A DNA stretch of 64,000 bases, taken from positions 5,795,060 through 5,859,059 of the forward strand of contig OX359247.1 in NCBI GenBank assembly GCA_947179485.1, written 5' to 3'. Under the pieces are notes generated by a model. That model had not been told where the DNA came from. It searched no databases and worked only from the letters and a program-made list of their open reading frames with translations. Within the stretch, counting starts at the first letter, position 1; each line of letters starts with the position of its first letter. This document shows positions 36,981 to 45,969 of this stretch, piece after piece. Source of the stretch: Allacma fusca (Eukaryota; Arthropoda; Collembola; Symphypleona; Sminthuridae). The position numbers were made by a program, and so were the translations under genes.

Positions 36981-38725
36981 TGCCGTTGTGAGCGGAGGCA
37001 TAAACAGTGTTCGTATTGTAAAGAGAACTATTCCGGCTGAAGGGCCGACGTTAATTGAGCGCAGTATAATAGTAATCTTTCTCTTCGTAAGTTTTAAGTT
37101 CTTAATTTCAAAAAGGCCGTTTTGAGCGTTGAAATTCTTTTAACTCTTCAAATTACTTTCCAAAGTTTTGGGAAACCCCAGGCTAGGGGATAGGAACCCA
37201 AAACACAATTAAAAGCTTTCAATTAATTAGGACATTTTTTATTAATACCAGACTCTCAAAATTAACTTTCCAAGCTAAGTTTAAAGCAAAATACGATCTA
37301 TCTTTTCAGTAAATAACTCAAAAATAATCTTTCACTCTCTTCTTTCTCTACATCTTTCTCCTTCTAGTATAAGTACATTTGAAGGGCCGTCATTGAGCGC
37401 AAATGTCTCTAAAGTCTTTATCTCCAAATTACGTAATTAAGAGCCCCATGGCAAGGTGGCAAAACCCAATTAAAACTCTTTCGCTGAAAATTACTTTCTT
37501 TACCTGATGTGTAGGTTTACACGGGTAACAATAGGAACTATCATAAACTTTTCACAAACTTCTTTTCTTCTTCCATCTTTCCATTTCTACCAGAAATGCC
37601 GTTTTGTGCGCTGGGTAATTAGGAAATAATTTGTCATGGTTTTGGCAAATATTAGGATTTCAAAGTCAATCCGGAAGGCCGAATGTGAGCACGGAGCATA
37701 TCAGATTTCAGTTAGTCATTTTGCAAATCAAAACCTATATAGCTCAGTTAGAGAGCATAGGTAGATCAGACCATCTAAAGATTATAGTATGTAAGGTGAG
37801 CAAAATTACTCGGGAGGGCCGAATATGAGCACCGAGGTGATTAGGACAGTTTAATTAAGGTTTGAACAAAATTTAGTCCAAAGGGCCGAGGTACATTGAG
37901 CGTGGACACATTGGCATAGTACATAAGCATACATATAAGAAAATTCTCATCTACGTAGTTTTTAGGGATTCAAGGGCCGAAATGTGAGCGGAATCATTGT
38001 TGTGTATAAGTTTAGTATACGTAGAATCCGAGAGGCTAGGAAGATTAGGAGGGACCTTATGGTTTAGTAGGGTTCGAGTCATTCCAAGCACGGAGGTGAT
38101 CGGATGGAGTGCCGACAAAAGTACCGATAAGCCTGTGACCTACTAAAGGTAATCGGAGAGGCTATGATTGACGCACCGATATAGGTATATGTTTGTAAGG
38201 TGCCCGAACTAGCGGATAGGTAACAGCAATGACTATTACTAGTAAGGAGGTCCATGGTTTAGTGGATAGGATAACAGGGGACATTCCAAAGCACGGATGT
38301 TCACTTTAAAATCTATGTATGCGGTTTCCAGCTATGGCCATACATAGGGACTTTCATATTTATTACTTCTTCCATAGATGACTCATGGTTTTGAGTGCAT
38401 CATAAGTTAGCCATTCTCGAAGGATTTTGCTAGAGTAGAGAGAATTGGCATAAGAAACCACAGGCTCATGGCTTTTGAGAGTTGGTTATAGGGATAGGAA
38501 TTCAGTAAATTCTGGTGCTTTCAGTTTTTGCTGTCTAACAACAGATACAAGCCTTGCTGATGGTAGGATCGGTTCAAGGAAGTTCTTAGGTACGAATTAG
38601 GACGCGAAACATATCCTTTGGGACAGAAGGGTAATTAGTAGCGAGGAATACAGTCCTTATTAATTCTGGGAATCATTATAGGAGTATTTAGGGAAATTAG
38701 GCAACACCGGCCCGAATGTGAGGAG
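36981..38725 (+). repeat. Leader array of GGCCG...TGAGC motifs
   Basis: About ten copies of a motif GGCCG followed after 2-11 bases by TGAGC, spaced irregularly: near 36981, 37042, 37112, 37381, 37593, 37673, 37812, 37880, 37971 and 38707. Examples are GGGCCGACGTTAATTGAGCG and AGGCCGAATGTGAGC. The bases between copies differ, so this is a conserved short motif and not a simple tandem repeat. It lies in the non-coding leader before gag. Confidence 0.75.
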
Positions 38726-38794
38726 TGTTGATTGACAAAGACTGATAATTTAAGGAGTTAGACGCAACTAGCCATTGCAAATAAGTTATTGTAA

Positions 38795-39310
38795 AACGGT
38801 TAAGTTTTAAGGTGAGTAAGTTTAAGAGCGTTAAGTTTTAAGGACGATAAGGTTAAGGAGACTAAGTTTAGGGAAGGTTAAGTTTCAAAGGACACTAAGT
38901 TTTAAGGGGAATAGGTCTTAAGGAGTTTAAGTCTAAAGAAAGTAAGTTTACGACAGTCTAGGTTTAAAAGGATTAAGTTTTAAAGGAAATTAAGATTAGA
39001 AAAGTTTAGGTTTTAAGGAAATTCAGGTGGTAACACCAGGAGGTACCCATTGGAAACGTTAGGATTACAGAGATTAAGTTTTAAGACGATTCACAGCTAA
39101 GGTTAGGGACGTTCAGGGATTGAACATTTAGGTTTTAAGCACAGAAATTTTCTTTTCCAAGTTATCATCACCAATTGGCACAACTAAGTTTAACAACTAG
39201 GATCACATAAGCATAGGCATACAAGGCAAAATTTTAGGAAACGGTTTAAGTTGAAATTTGGCATAAGTTTTAAGAAGGTTTTCAGGATTGGGATTTGACA
39301 AAAGAACTCT
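38795..39310 (+). repeat. Leader TTAAGTTTTAAGG-type array
   Basis: Degenerate short units (TTAAGTTTTAAGG, CTAAGTTTTAAGG, GGTTAAGTTTCAAAGG and similar) recur about every 20-35 bases up to the gag start. One unit contains the splice-donor-like AAG/GTGAGT at 38811. No ORF. Confidence 0.75.
38808..38816 (+). promoter_or_regulatory. Candidate major splice donor in the leader
   Basis: AAG|GTGAGT is a full consensus 5' splice site 590 bases before the gag ATG, the place where retroviruses keep a donor for subgenomic env mRNAs. A second one, CAG|GTATGG (39398-39406), contains the gag ATG itself, so using it would remove gag initiation. Use of either is inferred. Confidence 0.4.
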
Positions 39311-39402
39311 CACAACCGTCAAAACAAATTCATAAAACCAAACTCTACGAAACGCCTTAGCATTTTTCAGCCCATCAAGAAAAAGTTAGGACGTTTACAG
39401 GT

Positions 39403-42400
39403 ATGGAACCCGAAAAGAACCAACATCCATCAAGAAGGGAACCACCACCTGCACCTTCAATACCATCTCGAAGGACTACGCGATCTGCAGGACCAGTGCC
39501 ACAGAATGAAACAGGCTTGGAGGAAATCCTCGCCCGTAGGAAAGAAGAGAGAAAAGCAGCGAAAGCCAAAGCTAACACAGCAACGGCAGGTGTAGACCTC
39601 TCTTCAACATCTTCAGCTTCGACATCTACAGTCATGGAAGAATCCGGCAGTACAACCCTGGCATTATCTGCACAAAGTCCATCGGGCTCGCAGGCCATGG
39701 GGCACGGAGATAATCCTGACAATAATGATGAAAGCATGGACGTGTTCTTGGACACGGTGTCAACACCTGCAACAGGTACGGCAACCAGTCCTAGACGAAC
39801 ACCAACAGTATCGACAGCACAAACACCAAAGTTTTCAAAAACAAAGGTGGTGCAAGGACAAAATCTCCATAGACTAGCTATACAACGAGAATTACGCGAC
39901 CTCGAGGTAACCAACCGGGAGGGCCAACAGGTCCAACAAGACCAGGAGGTTGAGACCACAGGCGAATTCATGCTAAATGCTAGAGGAGACATGGTTTTTG
40001 TCAGTCACGACGCTGACCCCACGATCAAGGAAATCCTGTCGCAGTTCAATCAACCTGAGGAAAGACCAACTAGTAGCGCTGCCACGTCATCATTTGAAAT
40101 CATCACGGATCCTGGAAGCAATCATACAAGCGTAGAGGAGGGCGAGCAAGGATTCGCAACTCCAGAAAGTGAGATGGAAGACCTGACCAATGAATCAGCC
40201 AACAATGTGGTTGTCAGCAACCTGACAAACCCAGTTGGCAACGGAGACATTCCTCAAGACACGAGCATACAATCCCAACAGGATGTACAAAGTCAAGGAA
40301 TGTGCAGCAAAGCTACTGGACAAACAGAACAACAGGTTAATCAGCAAAGCTCAACGGAATTGGATGATTTGGAGAATTCCAACAGACCAATAGCTATAGC
40401 AACAAGTACACCAGAGATTATCCAGCCAGGAAATCTCAGGACGCACTCATCATTTAGGGACAATTTAGCAATAACTCAATCGGACGAGTCAACTGAACAG
40501 AGCGAACAAGGTGACTCACCAACAGGATTGCCACGTACTAATAACAGTATAGGGAGTGATCGTGACCAGGTCACTACTCAATTAAATCAGCAGTTATCAA
40601 ATTTAAGCATCAGTGACCACCGTAAGGCTTCACAGTCGAATACTACAGTGTCTCAACAACCAGACACACAACAACTTGTACGAGACAGGTTTCTATCAAG
40701 ACCATCTCCAGGATTTTCCAATAGAGGAGACGTAGGCTTTCAAAGGACACTCAGCCGGGTGTCTGAGTCTACAGAACAGGAAGGCCCAGTCGAGGATCAG
40801 TTACCACCGATCAGAGAAGGGCAAAATAACATCCAAAGAGTGGAGGAAAATTTCGTACAATTAGTGACAGGTACAGGTGTGATAGTACCAACAGGTTCGT
40901 TTCAACAATTAGTGACCACCGCAGGCTTCCAACGGAACTCAGTGGATAATTTTCTGGTAGTTCGAGGATTGGAAGGACAACTGATAGAGGTGTATCACAG
41001 GTTAGCTCAAAATCTTTATACAGGTACAGTCCAGTGGACACATTTTTTCCTTAGATTAGCTGAAGTCACCCACAGACGGGACAACAACAGAGATCCGAAT
41101 AGGGAAGAAAGGGAAGTGTTACGTACACGTGCCTTCGAGTACGGTCGGAACGTCAGGGACAACATTTTCATCCCCACAGACGTCATCCGAAACCTTTTGG
41201 AGCACCGGGTATTGTCGTTGAGAAGTCACCAGGCACACCAGGATAGCCAGATTTTCTTCAACGATACACCTAGGTACACAACCGTGATACAATCCGGAAG
41301 ACTTAGCGAAAATCTAGAATTTGGTCAACCACGACAAGAAAGACGAGTCAGCGACGAGAGTAGGCCAGGCCCAGAACAAGATTCAAATAACAACGGGACC
41401 ACCCAACAAAGTGTAATCGACTCCAGTGCTGACGACATCATTAGCAGGTACCTTAGGTACGACCAAAGAAACCCACCAGTAACACGGAATCCGGTTACGG
41501 GTTTATTAGAACCAGCATCTAGATCTACGCTAAGGACCATCTCAGGCGAACCTACAGTACAACCCGTTACGTCACGAAGGATTTCACCGGAAAGCCTGAA
41601 TACCAGCTCAAGCTCAATCAACAAGGCTATAGCCCAGGCAATAGCCTCAGCGACACTTCAAACAGGTCTAACAACCCCTCGAAATCGGAAGTCGAGCAAC
41701 TCCGATCGTGACCATCTCAGACCAAGTAACCAGGCGACGGACGGTAACCAGGTAGATTACTCATCACCTAGGTCACAACTTTTCCAGAAATCGGTGAGAA
41801 GACATTACAGGGTAAATAGCGCTGAGGAAAACAGCAACTTAAATCCCAGAACCAGTCCACAAGGGATTACGACACGTGAGAGATTAAGCAACAGCCGTTG
41901 CGAGACAGCCATACCGAAGGGTAGCCCAAGAGCACCCACTACATCGCCTACAACCCCGACAGGTAATCAGACGCCAGCAGGGAGCTCTACGGCACAACCG
42001 AGAGTGACCCCGAGGTCCAGTAATTCCTGTCGCTCAACACCCGCAACAGGTGACAGAGGGCAGTCAAGCCGACACAGCAACTCTCACGAAATAACACAGC
42101 AAATTAACCCAGTACACATCTCACCAACCAGTCAGAATAGACAGGTTTCAACGGAAAATACGCCAAGGAACCGACCAACTCAACCTAACCTGCAATTTAG
42201 GCCACAACCTACCCAGGACGATTTGGAAACACCGACTGAGGAGGTCGAGACCACCCAAATTGGTAGTACATCGCAGGCTCACGTTAAGAGGGATTTAACA
42301 ACAACAAAGTTGTACGTCAACACAGATTCCACCCAGGTAGACAGTAACGACCAACTGGTACACCGAGTTTACCAGTCACCGGGAGGTCGAATCTACGTAC

Positions 42401-45400
42401 ACCCACCCGTACACGCGTTGCGAGCACCACCGCTTGACGTTAATGAAACAGCTTTAAGAACATTGGTGCAAGTAGGGAGACAAATAAGGGAACAGAATCC
42501 GTCATTAACTATCGCAAATACCATCAGAAATTCTGACACAGGTACTTACTATCAGGCATTTAGACCCCAAGACAGGTTTACCATCTACCAATCACCAAGA
42601 GGCTCGTTATATAACAGCCTACCGATAGGACGCACAGGTATACACCGCCACAGTTTACGAGGTCGAGACATCCTGCAACGAGCAACCAACAACGACAGGA
42701 CCATCATAGAAGGTGGAGAGCTTGTAACAGCACCACAACCACCACCTTCAGAACAAACATCTAGAAGCAACGAGTCGTACGTCCAAGGTGACACCTTAAG
42801 GTCACGGACAGCAACACCTGCATCTACGACACGTGCAGCAACGACTTTTGCAGTACCAGCTAGACCAACCGGAAGGTTCATAACCAGGTCAGCAAACCGA
42901 CCAACGACACCGACAGCTCCAGCTGTCCCCGTCAGACCAAATTCAGCAGTAGCAGGACCATCTCGAGTAACAACAACTCCGACCACAAGTCAAGGTAAAG
43001 TCAGTTGGCTTGACGACTTACAATACGGAGTTAACATTTGGACAGGACCAAGTGGCAGAGTATACACCAGCGAGAACGAAGCAACCGAAGACGAGTTAGT
43101 ACCAAGCAGGATAACAGTAAGACAATACTCTAAGATCGCGCGACAACAAGACAGATTCAGAAACCAGGGGGTAGAAAACGAAGCAACCTGGACAGGTCAA
43201 GTGAGACGCCTGATCTATTACAACAGAAGGGACGGTATCATACAACGAAGGTTCAGACCAGCAAGAGATTCAAACTTTGAAGCGTTTGCAGCTACAAGAG
43301 CTGAACACGAAGAGATTGTTCTGAGTGAACACCCGATATTTACCTTCTGGAATATAATCACCCGAAGATCTTTAGATCCAGGACAGATCTCCAGCTACAT
43401 CGCACCCAATTTCAGACTTTACCATCGACACATCAGTCTACCGAACGGCGTTCGCAGACAAAGGGTACCACCAGGCTTCTTGGAAGAAATCGAGAACGAA
43501 CACGACCACCAAGAGGCACTGAATAGATTAATTCACGACCCTAACGTAGAAATCTTGAGTGACACGTCCAGCGAGGAAGAAGAAGAGCAGGTAGTACAGA
43601 GAGACACTCCAAGACGTGAGAGTGGTCAGCATAACAGTGCACAGTCTAGTGAAGAGACAGACCACATTTTTATTGGAGTTGACGAAGAGGACTTCATTAT
43701 CCCAGAAGTACCAGGTCAATTTACTATAAGAATCTCTATAGACGACGCCTACGACGCAGCGTTTAGAGCAATCGAAAGAGACGAAGAAATACAAGAGGAA
43801 GTCCGATTTGTGGATAATACCGGAGAAACTCACTTCTTCCCAAGAATCCGACTCCGAGACCTTAGTCCGGAAACTCAAGTTGTACTCACTCAAGTCAAAA
43901 AGAGACGTAAACCCTTACGAGCACGCCGTCAAATTGGAAATAACCAACCCAGACCACCAGGCCCAGGACCAAGTGGATCAGGGAGAGGAAACCAGCCGAG
44001 AGGAGCTAATAACAACAACTCCCACAACCAGCGACCATCACAATCAAGGTCAAATCCAGGTCGAGGAGGCTCAAGAGGAGGTAGACACATTGGAGGAAGA
44101 CAGAGAGCAAGGAGTGACCCCGGAAGTTCCGGAGGAAGTAGCTCATCATCCAGCTCCAGTAGTAGCAACTCAAGTAACCCTCACGACTTCGAGGCCTTCG
44201 ACAACGGGAGGAATAGACAGATTGTGAACAGAAATAATTTCTTCAACCAGGTCAACGTTAACATCATCAACCCATACGTACCACTCAATCGCAATCAGGG
44301 AATACGTATTGAGGAAGTTGCAGACCAAGAACAAGTACGAATAATTCCAAGGAGACATCTGGACGACGACATGACCGCCCTCATGTTTCCCAAAGTAGAA
44401 TTCAAACCGGGTGTAGACGACCCAGAGACAGCTTTCGCAACAGCCGAACTCCAAACCAACAGGTTCGGAGGAGATACCATCATAACTAGGATGCAATACG
44501 TACAGATCATCTTTGACCCACCCGTCAGGGATTGGATCAGAAATTGGATTGCCGAACGAAGACTACATGAGGAACTACCTTACGACACCATTAACTGGGA
44601 CGAATTCAGGGAGGAATTTTTAATAAGGTACAGTATCACCGACCAGATGATACGTACACTAATGGAAAAGCGAAAGATGAATACGGATGAAGATCCATGC
44701 GCATACATAGATGCGAAATTAGCACTAATCAATAGAGTCGACAGATTTATGCCCGAACTGGAGAAAATCAGACTCTTACGCGCAGGTTTAACATCCGAAT
44801 ATATAGTTTTCTGCCGAGGATGGACAGCAGGGACTGTGGCAGATTTCATAGAGGGAATCAAGCAGTATGATGAAGACCGAAAGACGGACGGCGCGGAATC
44901 CATTGAGACAAGATTTGCCAAAGTCCAAGAAATGTTGGAGAAATTGACCTCCGGAATGAAACCAGTCCCAGCAGAAACAACTGTAGTGAAAATAGCTGCA
45001 GTGAGAGAACAACAGGATTATCGGAGACCCGAAAATAGACCCAATGACCAACGAGGACGAAGTCCAGGTCAGGGAAACTTCAATAACTCACGAAATTCCA
45101 GCCCAGGTTACGGTAACAATAACAACTACCCGGACAGGGGACGTAACAACCAAGGGTATGATGACCGAAGAAATTATGGGAACCGAGGTAGATCTCCAAC
45201 ACCTGAGAGATTCTACAATAATCAAGACAGGAGTAGGCCTCAGTACAGAAATGATGGCAACAGCTCCAACAACCAAGGTTACCCGCAGCGGAACCAAAAT
45301 TTCGGACCCAGACAAAGTCCGAACCGACAATACTACAACAACAACCCTAACAATCAGGGAAATCGTCAGTGGAATGACCAACAGATGAACCAAGGATACA

Positions 45401-45969
45401 ATCAATCCTACAACGGCTATAACAGCCAAGGATTTAATCAAACTCAAGGCTTTATGCCACCTCAAGGGTTTAATCCGAATCAAGGATACCCACCACAACA
45501 AGGTTATGCACCATTTCAAGGTTATGCACCTACCCAAGGGTATGGACCATCTCAAGGATACGTACCTCAACAAGGATACGGTCAAGGACAAAATGCAGGG
45601 TACGCCAACCCTGGCATGCAACAAATTCAGGCCAACCCACAAGGTTACCAGAACCAGGGTTACCAGCCAAACAATAACCAAGGAGGTCAGCGACCCCAAC
45701 AGTACAATAACAATAACAACAGGAGTAGAACTAACTCCAGGGACCGGAACAGCCAAAGCAATGACAGAAACAACTCTTGGAGAAATCAACCAGACCGCCA
45801 GGAGCAGTCACAACCGATACCGGGACAATTGGCGCTAGAATCCACTCAAACCGACCTAAAGTGTTTCGGATGTGGAGAGATGGGCCACCTGAGGAGAAAT
45901 TGCCCACACAAAAGACAATCTAGCCCATATCCGTCGGGAAACTCACAGAGGGGGACGCACCCCCAGTAA
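39403..45969 (+). CDS. gag: Giant Gag protein (2,188 aa)
   Basis: Structural polyprotein of the giant LTR element. The first 1,650 residues are mostly Ser, Thr, Gln, Asn and Pro-rich and look disordered, with a few folded-looking islands and a repeated [WY]xxPxGRxY motif (YQSPGGRIY, YQSPRGSLY, WTGPSGRVY). A serine run sits near residue 1590. A retrotransposon-Gag capsid-like helical domain spans about residues 1660-1850 (AFATAELQTN ... VRDWIRNWIAE ... FIEGIKQYDED). It is followed by a Gly/Tyr/Gln/Asn-rich low-complexity stretch with many QGY repeats (about 1997-2100) and a CCHC zinc knuckle, CFGCGEMGHLRRNC, at about 2153-2166. The stop is at 45967-45969, inside the overlap with pol. Usual Gypsy Gags are 300-500 aa, so this one is four to seven times longer. 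The start ATG follows a possible splice donor. Confidence 0.92.
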   Translation: MEPEKNQHPSRREPPPAPSIPSRRTTRSAGPVPQNETGLEEILARRKEERKAAKAKANTATAGVDLSSTSSASTSTVMEESGSTTLALSAQSPSGSQAMGHGDNPDNNDESMDVFLDTVSTPATGTATSPRRTPTVSTAQTPKFSKTKVVQGQNLHRLAIQRELRDLEVTNREGQQVQQDQEVETTGEFMLNARGDMVFVSHDADPTIKEILSQFNQPEERPTSSAATSSFEIITDPGSNHTSVEEGEQGFATPESEMEDLTNESANNVVVSNLTNPVGNGDIPQDTSIQSQQDVQSQGMCSKATGQTEQQVNQQSSTELDDLENSNRPIAIATSTPEIIQPGNLRTHSSFRDNLAITQSDESTEQSEQGDSPTGLPRTNNSIGSDRDQVTTQLNQQLSNLSISDHRKASQSNTTVSQQPDTQQLVRDRFLSRPSPGFSNRGDVGFQRTLSRVSESTEQEGPVEDQLPPIREGQNNIQRVEENFVQLVTGTGVIVPTGSFQQLVTTAGFQRNSVDNFLVVRGLEGQLIEVYHRLAQNLYTGTVQWTHFFLRLAEVTHRRDNNRDPNREEREVLRTRAFEYGRNVRDNIFIPTDVIRNLLEHRVLSLRSHQAHQDSQIFFNDTPRYTTVIQSGRLSENLEFGQPRQERRVSDESRPGPEQDSNNNGTTQQSVIDSSADDIISRYLRYDQRNPPVTRNPVTGLLEPASRSTLRTISGEPTVQPVTSRRISPESLNTSSSSINKAIAQAIASATLQTGLTTPRNRKSSNSDRDHLRPSNQATDGNQVDYSSPRSQLFQKSVRRHYRVNSAEENSNLNPRTSPQGITTRERLSNSRCETAIPKGSPRAPTTSPTTPTGNQTPAGSSTAQPRVTPRSSNSCRSTPATGDRGQSSRHSNSHEITQQINPVHISPTSQNRQVSTENTPRNRPTQPNLQFRPQPTQDDLETPTEEVETTQIGSTSQAHVKRDLTTTKLYVNTDSTQVDSNDQLVHRVYQSPGGRIYVHPPVHALRAPPLDVNETALRTLVQVGRQIREQNPSLTIANTIRNSDTGTYYQAFRPQDRFTIYQSPRGSLYNSLPIGRTGIHRHSLRGRDILQRATNNDRTIIEGGELVTAPQPPPSEQTSRSNESYVQGDTLRSRTATPASTTRAATTFAVPARPTGRFITRSANRPTTPTAPAVPVRPNSAVAGPSRVTTTPTTSQGKVSWLDDLQYGVNIWTGPSGRVYTSENEATEDELVPSRITVRQYSKIARQQDRFRNQGVENEATWTGQVRRLIYYNRRDGIIQRRFRPARDSNFEAFAATRAEHEEIVLSEHPIFTFWNIITRRSLDPGQISSYIAPNFRLYHRHISLPNGVRRQRVPPGFLEEIENEHDHQEALNRLIHDPNVEILSDTSSEEEEEQVVQRDTPRRESGQHNSAQSSEETDHIFIGVDEEDFIIPEVPGQFTIRISIDDAYDAAFRAIERDEEIQEEVRFVDNTGETHFFPRIRLRDLSPETQVVLTQVKKRRKPLRARRQIGNNQPRPPGPGPSGSGRGNQPRGANNNNSHNQRPSQSRSNPGRGGSRGGRHIGGRQRARSDPGSSGGSSSSSSSSSSNSSNPHDFEAFDNGRNRQIVNRNNFFNQVNVNIINPYVPLNRNQGIRIEEVADQEQVRIIPRRHLDDDMTALMFPKVEFKPGVDDPETAFATAELQTNRFGGDTIITRMQYVQIIFDPPVRDWIRNWIAERRLHEELPYDTINWDEFREEFLIRYSITDQMIRTLMEKRKMNTDEDPCAYIDAKLALINRVDRFMPELEKIRLLRAGLTSEYIVFCRGWTAGTVADFIEGIKQYDEDRKTDGAESIETRFAKVQEMLEKLTSGMKPVPAETTVVKIAAVREQQDYRRPENRPNDQRGRSPGQGNFNNSRNSSPGYGNNNNYPDRGRNNQGYDDRRNYGNRGRSPTPERFYNNQDRSRPQYRNDGNSSNNQGYPQRNQNFGPRQSPNRQYYNNNPNNQGNRQWNDQQMNQGYNQSYNGYNSQGFNQTQGFMPPQGFNPNQGYPPQQGYAPFQGYAPTQGYGPSQGYVPQQGYGQGQNAGYANPGMQQIQANPQGYQNQGYQPNNNQGGQRPQQYNNNNNRSRTNSRDRNSQSNDRNNSWRNQPDRQEQSQPIPGQLALESTQTDLKCFGCGEMGHLRRNCPHKRQSSPYPSGNSQRGTHPQ

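Noticed and set aside
39375-39992. Open frame of 205 aa on the minus strand opposite gag
   Set aside because: It mirrors the codon bias of gag, has no domain and no start context. It is a shadow of the gag frame.
45088-45789. 233-aa minus-strand frame opposite the Gag QGY region
   Set aside because: It arises from the QGY/Asn-rich repeats read backwards. Val/Leu-rich with no plausible protein.
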